A stretch of 64,000 nt of DNA, from contig NC_081414.1 in NCBI RefSeq assembly GCF_030272615.1, forward strand, positions 665,289,938 through 665,353,937, written 5' to 3'. This document shows, in pieces, positions 11,571 to 22,329 of the stretch (the stretch's first letter is position 1; each line of letters starts with the position of its first letter). The DNA is from Cryptomeria japonica (Eukaryota; Streptophyta; Pinopsida; Cupressales; Cupressaceae). The position numbers and the translations under genes are program-made. The notes beneath the pieces were generated by a model. The model ran no database searches, was not told the origin of the DNA, and saw nothing but the letters and a program-made list of their open reading frames with translations.

Positions 11571-12415
11571 TGTTGGCATTATACACTCAGATGAGAATGG
11601 TTAATGTTGTCATTGATGGCAACCAATTGGTAACATGGTTCAGAGGCTATATCGATAATAGATTTCACCTACCGACACCAACAGTAACAACAAAGGTTAT
11701 TCACACCGGCAACAGATTATACCAACAGTCCAAGCTGACTTGGAAATAATATTGTTTTGTATTGTAAATATATTTGTATAGCCGACATGATGTATTGTAA
11801 AGACTCATATATGTATGAGATCTTGTAGGTCATTTTAAATGTAAGTAAGGATATGATAGGTATGTATGTAAGCGGTATATGAAGGTGAATAATTGTATAT
11901 GTACTTTGATGTATTTTCTTGAGATCGAATAAGAGCAGAGCATAGTGAAGCAAGGTTTTGGTTAAGGTATCAGATAAAGCTTAAACTAGTACTGAATCTA
12001 GCATAGAAGATGCTATTTTTAGCAGTACATTATTATTGGATTTAACCATCCAATTGTGTAGTCAGTGAGACTCCATTTTTGTATTGAGCAGTGAGCTCTA
12101 GGAAGTTGGCCTTCTTGCATGCGCAGGCCCCTATTGTACTGAGTAATATTTATTCATACTAGCCAGCGAGTAAATATTGTGGGTCACAAATCCCACTGAG
12201 GTTTTTCTCCTATTGGGTTTCCTCGCCAAAAATATCTATGTTATGGTGTGCATTGATGCTTATTCTTTTGTTTCTCTTTACTGTATTATTATTTGCTTAC
12301 CAGTATATTAATTTGGGTTATAAAGTTGCAAACAAGTTTAAATATTTCATCTACCGGTTAGACACTGGTTCACCCCCCCCTCTCAATGTCTTAAGCACTA
12401 ACCTAGTATCTAACA
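11571..12415 (+). mobile_element. 3' LTR of element E (845 bp)
   Basis: It starts TGTTGGCATT after the polypurine tract and ends CTAACA at 12415, giving TG...CA ends. Its second half matches the LTRs of element D (44108-45159 and 49705-50761): the same order of a CAGTACTGAATCTAGCAT-type stretch, an ATTGGAT/ATCCAAT hairpin (12035-12054), a GCAGTGAGCTCTAGG stretch, a C-run and a terminal CTAACA. No matching target-site duplication could be checked because the left end is missing. Confidence 0.82.
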
Positions 12416-12604
12416 GATATTTAATCAAATGAATATTTGTTGCAATAAGAAGGTTTGAGTAATGAAGAATATGTCTATGTGTCTCAAAGTCCTCAAACAA
12501 CCAGGCATTAAAATTTTTGATAGGTTATCTACATTTTATAGATGGATAAGTTAATACCAAAATCAATACAACGACTACTAAATAAATGACTTTAAGAGGT
12601 CTCA
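12416..12604. other. No feature seen
   Basis: AT-rich DNA between the LTR of element E and the minus-strand transposase-like gene. No terminal inverted repeat for that gene was found here. Confidence 0.5.
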
Positions 12605-15432
12605 ATACAACTCGACACAACAACGCTACCTTCTAAGCCATGTCCCTATCACAACAACAGATCCTATTGGGTACTCAGTACCCTCTCCATCAACCACTGT
12701 AGAAGTTAATTTCTTTCTGGCCTTAATACAACGACACAAAAAGTAATATGTTCCTTCTTTGTTGTTCTCATATGCAATAACTGCATATACATGACCTGCA
12801 TTTAATAGAAGGATATAAGTTAATACCAAAATTAGCATAAGTTAATACTAATAAATTGAGCTTAAAATTGTAGCAAATTGCAACCCTTTACCTGGTTCAA
12901 CTATGTCTGATACATGGTCAAAATCCACTGATGCTTCAATCTAGTTCATTTGTAGTGCTCTAGGAAGTTGATATATATCTAGGGTTTTCAAAGGTCTACA
13001 AGACCATTGGTCAACCCACTCTTTTGATTCACATTCATCCCACACAAAATGCATACACGAAGAGCAAAATCATGCAATCTGTCTAGTATAAATAACTAGT
13101 GATGTTGCATATGAACTTCTAAATGAATGCATGCCACTTGATCCGGTAAGTGTACACCAATATGGATAATTTTCAATGTTAGATTCATGTATTAAACAAA
13201 AATATCTAGAAACCATAGACTTAACTACATTACTTGGTCCCATCATAGAGTTACACCATTGTACAATTTTTTCCACATCTATTAACATTGCACCACCTTC
13301 GTACTTCAATTCCTCTCTAGTAAGAGATCATTTCACACATGCTCTTACACCATCATGCTCTCCCTTTCCATGCCTTGCCTCAATGAAATTCCAAAAATAT
13401 TGCACACCACTTGTCACATGCATCCTAGTCAACCAATAGAACATCCTTGCATTCTTGAATTGCACGGTGCAATTGTCCAACCATATTAAGTGTTGGTTGT
13501 ATCTTATATCTCTTTCCCTTAAACTATCATAGAAGACTGTAAAGAATACTTGCACAAACTCTAAGGAATGAGTATGATCATTGCTGATATAGAAGTCATA
13601 TTCTCTTATAACCTTTTTGTCCTCCTCGGTGCTATCATGTGCATGCATGAATGCTATGTTTACAAAAATTGTAACTTGTGTAGAGTGGTAATACATAGAT
13701 TGTACTTCATTTTGCGGCTTTAGTGTATAATTCTTAGAAAAATCAATGATAGAGACAATAGTGCCAAGGGGGAAAGTGTCCTTACACAACTTGAATTGCT
13801 CATCTAACCACCTAGCTCTATGTGTGTGACCTATGTACTCATACACTAGTTTCTCTTCAAACATCTTCATAAAATCAGCTACGCATATATCCCATTTCAC
13901 TAACTCACACCTCTTTAATTCTTTTCCATCTTTAACACCATATGTGACTGACTTGTATTTTCCAATAGAAACTAGTTCCTTACCAATTTCATGTGTGCTA
14001 TCCAAATGTAGGCATCTATGCAATTGTTGCAAACCACCACATGTAGGACAAAAACCTCTCAAACACATCATCTTATAGTAAATGCACCCATCATCTCGTC
14101 TACATAGTACACTTGAAATAAATTCTCTCGGTGACTAAGGAGGTGCTTGTAGACCACATTCTTGCAAAACATCGTTAGTGTGCAAAGTACAACATATACA
14201 GCCATAAATATCATAATGCATGGAAAATTCAACATGGACCCTACAACAACATGTAGTACGTGCATGATTAATCTTAACATAAAATGGTTTTGTCATCTCA
14301 AAAAATATTTGACTGATTTTAATCTAAGGAAAGCTTTGAAGAAACCTTTCATAAAATTGTGTTTGAGTTGTATCTAAATAGTGTTTTGGATGTGGCTCAT
14401 GATTCTAATTCCAATTCGCCTTCTAACAACATCTCTTTGGTTGGGTGAAACCCTTGTGTTGTCATGCCAATATTTCTCAATTAACTTTCTTAGTGCATCA
14501 ACAAAAACCTTGTCCTTGTGTGGGAGTCTACCTGAGAATGCCCAAAGAGAATTATTGTTAGGATCCTCGATTTTCTCTCACCTCTCTAAGGCATAGTGTA
14601 ATGTGGTTCTACTTATCCTTAATGACTTGCTTGTTTTGTTTATTAAACGAGATTTTTTTAATTCCTTTCCCATTATGGTTGATGTGGGGACATGACGAGT
14701 AACATTAGCTGCTTTAGTGTGTGATTTCGAACCAATGGCTTGGTATGCATCAAAAAGATTTCTCACAATGATTCTTTCACTATTATTTTCAGATGTTCTT
14801 AACCCCAAAATTCTCATTGTCTCTCTAAATTTCAGATTTTTAATCATTTCAACAACTAATTGGTATCTTCCACTTTGATTTAAGTTTTCAAAATAGTTAT
14901 TCCAAATTCTTCTAACTGTTCTTCTACAAGTTCTTTCAGAAATTTTATCATGCATTGGCTTCACAACATTTTCATTAATATCTATTAGGAACTTTGGTTT
15001 TCTATGAATTATTCTAAGAGGTGTTAAGATTGGTGCATTCTCTTTGTTTCCATTAGGTGCATTATGTGCATTGATCACATCAAATTCAAATGGTATATCT
15101 TCTTCAATTTCATTAACATGTGCATTCACCGAATCATTTTCAAATGGTGTATGTTCATTGCATTCATTAGGTGCATTCATCATATGTATTTGAATTGGTG
15201 TATGTTGATCATTTTGATTTGGTGCATTCATCATATCAATTTCAATTGTTGAATGTTTATCACTTTCATTAGGTGCATTAGATGATGTACCTTCACGTAA
15301 TCTCCTCATATGATCCCTTTGTCTTTCCTTTTCTACCTCTCTTTGTTCATTTGTTCCTCTCTTGTTCTTTCTCATTTTCCTACACATAACATCATGATTA
15401 CAATCCATAATCAAATAGAAAAACAACAACAA
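12605..15432 (-). pseudogene. Transposase-like gene of a little-described family (D...D...E pattern), damaged
   Basis: Reads from 15432 down to about 12605 on the minus strand, apparently intronless. N-terminal part (15432-14578, 284 aa): a very basic KNKRGTNEQREVEKERQRDHMRRLR-like segment, then several imperfect repeats around NAPN...HTPIEIDMMNAPN. The middle (about 14300-14000), read across a frameshift near 14330, is cysteine/histidine-rich with CPTCGG. The core (14071-13328) has IIDFSKNYT (D110, near 13744), IWLDNCTVQFKN (D199, near 13477) and RHGKGEHDG (E238, near 13360). The C-terminal part (13309-12605), rich in Cys and Trp, ends in VVDGEGTEYPIGSVVV. I recall similar proteins annotated as uncharacterised in plants and animals, with DNC/DG..QFKN and HGKGE/HGKG..DG motifs; I infer a DDE-type transposase. 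Lesions: several stops and about two frameshifts. No terminal repeats seen. Confidence 0.7.
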
Positions 15433-15640
15433 ATGATCATCATTTTGTTATAATCTAAAGTAACAACAATAAAATAACTTCAAACAAAACCAAAATACAA
15501 GACAAATCAATCATGGTCAAAGCAAAAAAACAACAAATGATCATCATTTTGTTATAATCTAAAGTAACAATAATAAAATAACTTAAAAAAAAATCAAATA
15601 TACAAGACAAATCAATCATTTCAAAGCAAAAGTGACAAAA
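15431..15640. repeat. 104-bp direct tandem duplication
   Basis: AAATGATCATCATTTTG starts at 15431 and again at 15535, and the sequence continues in parallel (TAATCTAAAGTAACAA..., then ACAAGACAAATCAATCAT). The two copies differ at a handful of bases. It lies just upstream of the transposase-like gene start. Confidence 0.85.
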
Positions 15641-15796
15641 AAAAATGAAAACCCGATTGTTATTGTCCCAGAAAATCATGTGTAAAAGTAGTGGGGCCTT
15701 CAAACAACTTGCAATGCTGGTTTTTAGGACATTGGGACTAAAATATATTAAGATTTTCCCATATGGAAACCTTTAATGTGAACATTCAAAATTTCT

Positions 15797-15873
15797 CATA
15801 ACCCATATGAGTTCTGTAGAACTAGAAGTTTTGGCCTTAGTTCTACATAACCTGTACGAGTTATGTAGAACTA
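15797..15873. repeat. Two tandem palindromic units, one a 36-bp hairpin
   Basis: Unit 2 has arms TAGTTCTACATAAC (15838-15851) and its exact reverse complement (15860-15873) around an 8-base loop. Unit 1 (about 15797-15822) is a shorter variant (CATAACCCATATGAGTT...), spaced about 48 bases from unit 2. The same unit recurs at 32398-32433. Confidence 0.85.
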
Positions 15874-15875
15874 GG

Positions 15876-15948
15876 AAAAGGAGAGGTGGAGAGGGAGAGG
15901 GAGAGAGAGGGATGGAGGGAGAGAGGGAGAGAGAGGGAGATTGGGAAA

Positions 15949-16014
<66 letters not shown>

Positions 16015-16111
16015 TGGAGAGGGAGAGAGAGAGAGAGTAGGAAAAGGAGAGGGGGAGAGGGAGAGGGAGAGGGAGAGAGAGGGAGATTGGGAAAAGGAGA
16101 GGGGGAGAGGG
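15876..16111. repeat. (GA)n / (GGGAGA)n array, left of element B
   Basis: Nearly pure purine DNA dominated by GA and GGAGAG units, including an unbroken (GA)n stretch at about 15953-16009. Open frames reading poly-RE or poly-SL here are products of the simple repeat. It ends at the first base of the element B 5' LTR. Confidence 0.95.
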
Positions 16112-17648
16112 TGGTGTAGCAAAACTTCATGACTAATATGATAAGAGAAATAAAGGCTAAATGTCACACATGGTAATGTGACCTTTCAATCTATGTAATA
16201 GGGTAGTCTTGTTTGTTTGATTTTTGTAATAAACCCCACCTTATCACCCAATGACATGGATTTGACAAATTGATAAGACACCATGGGCATATGGGCCTAG
16301 GGGTATTTAGTTGAGTGTTTTACAGGTGTTTATGTATTGGAGGTGTCCTAGGAAGACTTAAGACATGTTGAAACCACTCTAGGTAGACAAATTTAACTTG
16401 TGTCAAAAGTTGCTCAAACTTGACAACTTTTGTTAATAACTTTTTGTTGCAAATAACAACTTCCTTCCAACAGTCACCTCAGTTCAAAAGGTGGTTGATA
16501 ACCATTGAGTAAGGTATGAAATATCATTCCCAATAATCATTGGGGAGAGAGGAATATTTTGTAAGCAATTGACATCATTGAAGCAATAAAAATCTGAGAA
16601 TTTCCCGCAATTTAGCTACTTTGCATGGTGTACCATACTGTACGAATATTTTGGAATTAGGAAACTAGTGGGATGTGTTAGAGTGTCCAATTATCTTTCA
16701 CATACATCAAGTCTGAGGTCCTAATTTTCCAAGACAAGGGAGAAACTTGCAATTTTCTGGAAGTGTTCTAGATTTGATAGTTTTGCCTAAGGTTTTGCAA
16801 AGAAATGGCCTCATCTTGCTGATCCTTCATTGGTGGCTCACAAATTTGGAGGGGATGCAAGTATGGCCAATTTATTTTAGGATTTTGAAGGCCTTTTGTA
16901 GGTTAAGAGCAATTAGAGGTGAGGGTTTGATGCATTAAGGTGGGCAACTCCATGTGGCCACCGTGCAAGTGTAAGCAAACATGTCTCACATTAGGGGTTA
17001 GAGGTTTGATCATGGCCTAAAAATTAGGAATTGATGGATTTACCATTCCCTAAGGGTGTTCCTTGAATTGATTTGGTAAGTTAAGGTCTGTGTCTACACA
17101 CTTCTTTGTAAAATAGGCCTAATTGGGGTTAATAGGTCTCTCCTAACCAAGATGGGGTTTGGATTCTTGTGTTCCCAACCAGTCAGAACCGTTGGAATAT
17201 GTTTTGAAAATCTCAAAAGGGTATTTAAATCTGTAATTTTTTGTCTGATTTCCCCATTAGTTGTGGAAAACCGATCTGGTAGGACTATTAGGATTAGTAG
17301 GCCTTATTGCAGCAGTTACCCCAAACCAGTAGAGGGAACCTAAATCAATGATAGAAGGGGGTATATATAACCTAAGGAATTTAAAACAAAAACTTAAATA
17401 GTCATTGATGCATTGGAGAAGGGACCAACCCATTGTTGGCTATAAGGTCCTTAAGAGCCTCTAGAAGACTTTATGAGACACTCAATAGAAGTGACCTTGT
17501 GAGGAAACCTTTTTTTGGAAGAAAGGGATGTGGGACTTGTCAAACTAATATTCCTTGAGCCCTTGTAGTGTTTTGTGATTGCTAGGGTCCTTGGTGTGCT
17601 CTTGGATTAGGGGAACCTATCTTATATGTATATCAAGGCTCTGCATCA
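16112..17648 (+). mobile_element. 5' LTR of element B (1537 bp)
   Basis: It starts TGGTGTAGCA and ends CTCTGCATCA. It aligns along its length with 22330-23882. The motif TGACAACTTTT and a conserved GGAGAGAGGAATATTTTG stretch occur in both copies. Short open frames such as 16747-16938 and 17152-17343 have counterparts in the 3' LTR (22904-23167, 23386-23583) because the LTR is duplicated; they have no domain. Confidence 0.92.
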
Positions 17649-17650
17649 GA

Positions 17651-17663
17651 TTGGTATCGGAGC
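17651..17663 (+). other. Primer binding site of element B
   Basis: TTGGTATCGGAGC lies two bases after the 5' LTR. It differs from the usual plant initiator-Met site TGGTATCAGAGC at one position. Confidence 0.85.
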
Positions 17664-17697
17664 ATAGGAGGAATCCTTTTGGGAAGAAGAATAGTAC

Positions 17698-20600
17698 ATG
17701 TCAGTTGAAGAATTAGAGGGTGAGGCTATAAGAATGCCTCCAAAGATGACAAATGTGGAACTTTCCAGGAGGTACAAGAGAACAGAGAAGAGAATGATCA
17801 TCTTAGAAAGTTGATTGAGAACTTGGAAGGGAGACCAGAGAGAGGAGGACCTAATGGCTCAAAGGAAGTGGAGAATAAGAGGAGAAACCACAAGGGCAGG
17901 AAGAAGAGGAAGTCATTGTAGAGCATAGGTATCTGGTCAATGCCTTGAAGTTTGGGGAGAGGAGAACCATGGATGAGAAAACAAACCTTCCTAGTTTCAG
18001 TGGGAAGATAGATACTGATGGAGTGATGGATTGGATAGTCCTTGAACAACTTCTTTGAATGTGAAGACATTGTTGACAACCAAAAGATGAAGATTGCCAA
18101 GTTAAAAATGCAGGGAGTAGCCCTGACATGGTGGAATTTTGTGCAAGGAGAAAGAGTAAAAGAGGGAAGAGGAATGATCACCTCTTGGAAGAAGATGATT
18201 GCAAAGATCAAGGGAGTTTATGTACCTGAGGACTATGAAGTCCAATTACACAAGAGAAGGGAGAATCTCATACAGAAAGAGATGGATGTGTGTGCCTATA
18301 CTAAAAGATTTTAGAAATTGAGTATAAAGTCTAAGAAGGTTGAAGATGAAAGTGAAAGAATGGCAAGGTGTCTAAATGGCCTAAGGTGGAACATACAAGA
18401 AGAGTTGAACCTCTTGTTCCCTAACACTGTTCATAAATGCTATCAATTAGTATTAAAGGTAGAGGAGAAGCTCAAAAGAAGACAAGAGCAGAGCAGTAGA
18501 GGAAGGGGTAAGCAACCAAGAGGAAGGAGAAACTTCAGAGGAAGAGGATCAAATTTTGAGTTTCAAGGAAAGAGTAGTCAAGACTCCTCAAGGAGTGACA
18601 ACAACAACAAAGGCAACTTTAGAGGGAGAAGGCCTAATTTTAGAGGTAGATCATTAGGAAGAGGAGCAAGACCAATAAAATGTTTTAACTGCAACTAAGA
18701 GGGACACATTGCCAGCATTTTCCCGAAGAAGATGGGGTCTAGTTCCCAAGGAGAAAGGAGAGCCAATCTAACCCAAGTATCAGATTACCAAGGTAGTAGT
18801 AAACCTAATTCATATAGTTACCCAGAGACAGGAGAGGAACTAATATTGAGAAGAACCCTCTTGAAGGTACCAATACCTATGGAGCCACCTCAGAGGAAGT
18901 CTATCTTCCGCACCACTTGCTAATCAAGAGAAAAGGTATGTAAAGTTTTGATTGACTCAGGGTCTATTGAGAATTTTGTGTCAATAGAAATGGTAGAGAA
19001 GTTGAAATTGAGGAGGATACCCCATCCATACCCCTATAAGGTGTCTTGGATCACAAAGGGGCAACAAACACTTATAGAGGAGCAGTCATGGGTGGAATTC
19101 TAGATAGGTGCATATAAAGATAAGATTTTGTTTGATATTGTTAATATGGATGCTTGTCACCTCTTGTTTGGAAGACCATGGCAATATGATCTCAACGCAC
19201 ACCATGATGGATTTAGGAATACCTACTCCATCACAAAGAATGGCAAGGTCATAGAGTTACTGCCCCTGACTGAAAACAATGAAGAGAAGAAAGAAATTGA
19301 GTCCAAAGTGATGATGATGGAAGGCAAACCATTCGTCAAGGAGATAGAGATGGAAGAAGGAATATGCTTTGCACTACTTCCAATACCAACCTCAAGGGAG
19401 AAGCCTATTGCAAATGATAGAGCAGAAGGAAAGGACAAGGATCTCAGTCCAGAAGTAAAGGGGATCATTGGTAGATACCAAGGAATAGTTGTAGATGGAG
19501 TGCTAAGGATTTTGTCACCAATGAGAGAGATCAGTCATTGTATTGACTTGATCCCAAGGGCTAGATTGCCTAACAAGGCTGCATACAAACTCACACCACA
19601 ACAAAATGAGATGGCAAGGTAGATTCAAGAGTTGCTAGATTCTGACTTGATTGGAAAGAGCCTTAGCCCATGTGTAGTCGTTGTTGTTTTGGCACCCAAA
19701 AAGGATGGAACATGGAGGCTTTGTATTGACTCAAGAGCTCTCAACAAGATCACCATAAGGTAGAGATTTTTGATGCCTAGGATAGAGGATTTACTTGATT
19801 GTTTGGGGGGTGCAAAATATTTTTCTAAAATTGATGTAAAGAGTGGATACCACCAAATTAGAATTAGGCCTGGTGATGAGTAGAAAACAACCTTCAAAAT
19901 AAATGAAGGGTTGTATGAGTGGAAGGTTATGCCATTGGGTTTGTCTAATGCCCCAAGTACATTCACGAGACTCATGAATGAAGTTTTGAAACAATTCACA
20001 GGGAAGTTTGTAATAGTGTATTTGGATGACATCCTATTATTTAGCAGGGCAAAGGAAGAACACTTGAGGCATCTAGACATGGTTTTGAAAAAGTTGAGTG
20101 AAGAGGAATAGATGATCAATATGGAGAAGTGTTTGTTCATGCATGAAGAACTTATCTACCTTGGATTTGAGATCTCTAAAAGTCACTTGAAGATGGATCA
20201 GGATAAGGTAAATGCAATTCTTTCTTGGCCTACTCCTAAGACTATTGGTCAAGTTAGAAGTTTCCATGGATTAGCCACATTTTATAGAAAGTTTATAAGA
20301 GGTTTCAGTCAGATATGTACTCCAATGTTGGAAACCATAAAAGGTGGTCAAAAGTGCAGGTTCTCTTGGACAAAGGAGGCGGATGTTGCATTTCAAACTC
20401 TCAAGAAAAGGGTAGCTCAACAACCAATACTTTCCTTACCTAATTTTAATGAAGTGTTGCAGATTGAATGTGATGCTAGTCATGTGGCCATAGGAGAAGT
20501 CATAAGCCAAGAAGGAAGACCTATAACATTCTTTAGTGAAAAGCTCAAAGAGGCAAAGAGAAAATATTCTTCTTATGACCTAGAAATGTATGCACTAGTT

Positions 20601-22324
20601 CAAGCTTTGAAAAAATGGAGGCACTATCTACTACCAAAGGAATTTGTGGTCTATAATGACAACCAAGCCTTGAGCTTCATTAATAGCTAAGAAAAGTTAA
20701 ACCATAGGCATATGAAATGAGTAGAATCCCTCCAAGCCTATACCTTCTCCATAAAACACAAGAAAGGAGTAGCCAACAAAGTGGCTAATGCACTAAGTAG
20801 GGGAGTAATAACCATATCTGAAATCCAATTAGAAAGTATTGGGATTGATGCATTGAAAGATATGTATGCTGCAGATGAGGACTTCAAGGAGATCTACAAG
20901 GCATGTACTGAATTTGGTGAAAGGTATCATGTGGAATTTTTTGATTTTTTGATCCAAGATGGACTTCTTTTCAAAGGTGGGAAATTGTGCATACCAAAGT
21001 GCTCAATGAGGACTAATATTATCAAGGAAAAGCATAGTGGGGCTATGGTAGGTCATTTTGGCTTGGACAAAACACTTGAATTGGTAAGGAGGCACTACTT
21101 TTGGTCCAAATTGCAGGTTGATGTAAGAAAGTTTGTAGATGCATGCACCATTTGCCAAAAGGCAAAAGGAAGAAGCACCAATGCTGGTCTCTATCAACCC
21201 TTACCCATTCCCTCAAGACCTTGGGAAAGTGTGTCAGTGAAATTTGTAATGGTTTACCTAGGACCCAAAAGGGGTTTGACAATGTATTTGTGGTAGTGGA
21301 TAGGTTTAGTAAAATGGCACATTTCTTGCCATGTAAGTCCACTAGTGATGCATACTATATAGCAGATTTGTTTTTCAGAGAAGTAGCAAGGATTCATGGA
21401 TTCCCATTGATCATAGTGTCTGATAGGGATGTCAAATTTGTTGGCCATTTTTGGAGAGCTTTATGGAGGAAACTTGGTACCAATCTGTCCTTCTCATCAG
21501 CCTATCATCCACAAATAGATGGATAGACGGAGGTAGTAAACAGGTCATTAGGGAATTTGTTGAGATGTCTTACAAGACAACATGGTGAGAAGTGGGATTC
21601 AATATTACCTCAGGCTGAGTTTTCCTACAATGACACTGTAAACATAAGCATAGGGAAGTCACCATTTCAGATTGTGTATGGGTTGCATCCAAGAGGGGTA
21701 TTGGAGTTGAGAAAACCGCCCCATATGGATCCCATAAGTGCAGATGGTGAGAGGTTTGATGAATCCATAAAGGAAGTTCATGAGAAGGTCAAGACACAAC
21801 TTCAAAAGTCCTTAGGAAAATACAAAGAACGTGTGGATCAAAAAATGAGAGAATTACAATTTCAGATTGGAGACTTGGTTTGGGCAAATTTGAAGAAGGA
21901 AAGGTTGCCCAAGGGAAAACACACTAAGCTCATGCAAAGGAAAGTAGGACCATGTCAAATATTGAAGAAGTTTGGCACCAATGCTTATGAAATTCAATTA
22001 CCATCAGACCTTGGCATATCTCCTATTTTTAATGTTTGTGATCTAACTCCTTTTAAAGGTGATTCTAATTCAGGTAATTCATAGGAGGTCCTAGAAGATG
22101 GAGTATATATAGACCTTCCCAAACATGAACCACCTAAACTAGAGAAAGTTTTGGACACCAAGGTTGTAAAGAAGACCAGGAACAATGAGTACAAACAATA
22201 CTTGATCAAATGGAAAGGAAAACCAAACTCTGAAGCCATTTGGCTGGATGAAGATCAGATCAAGAAGCATGGCACTACATTACATGACCTCATCTCAAGT
22301 GGACTTGAGATTCATTCACCCTGA
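17698..22324 (+). pseudogene. Chromovirus B gag-pol, many stops and several frameshifts
   Basis: ATG at 17698, 50 bases after the LTR. Gag at about 17900-18700 has the LTWWNFVQGER and EDYE core of Ty3-type Gag and an arginine/glycine-rich end. The zinc knuckle at about 18680-18720 has a stop after its second Cys and Phe in place of the last Cys. Protease DSG is at 18954-18962. Reverse transcriptase carries YLDDIL with its Asp pair at 20025-20030; RNase H about 20460-20810; integrase zinc region about 21030-21160. In the integrase core the usual first catalytic Asp position reads SVKF, so the acid is replaced by Lys. A frameshift lies near 21250-21290. The tail at about 22135-22260 is chromodomain-like (YLIKWKGKPNSEAIW). 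Ends TGA 22322-22324, just before the 3' LTR. Confidence 0.9.
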
Positions 22325-22329
22325 GAGTA

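Larger units (their letters stand above)
8090..12415 (+). mobile_element. Copia-like element E, probably non-autonomous, 5' end missing
   Basis: Four CCHC knuckles, a long charged coding remnant, a polypurine tract and a 3' LTR are present. No protease, integrase or reverse transcriptase is seen between knuckles and LTR, and no 5' LTR was found. The 3' LTR and polypurine arrangement closely resemble those of copia element D at 44108-50761. The left border is approximate: it is where Gag-like coding begins and chromovirus A LTR-like DNA stops. A deletion probably removed the 5' LTR and Gag N terminus. Confidence 0.65.

Noticed and set aside
15807-16167. Overlapping open frames giving poly-RE or poly-SLS proteins
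   Set aside because: They are translations of the (GA)n microsatellite in several frames on both strands; the same occurs at 24029-24247 and 31761-32120.
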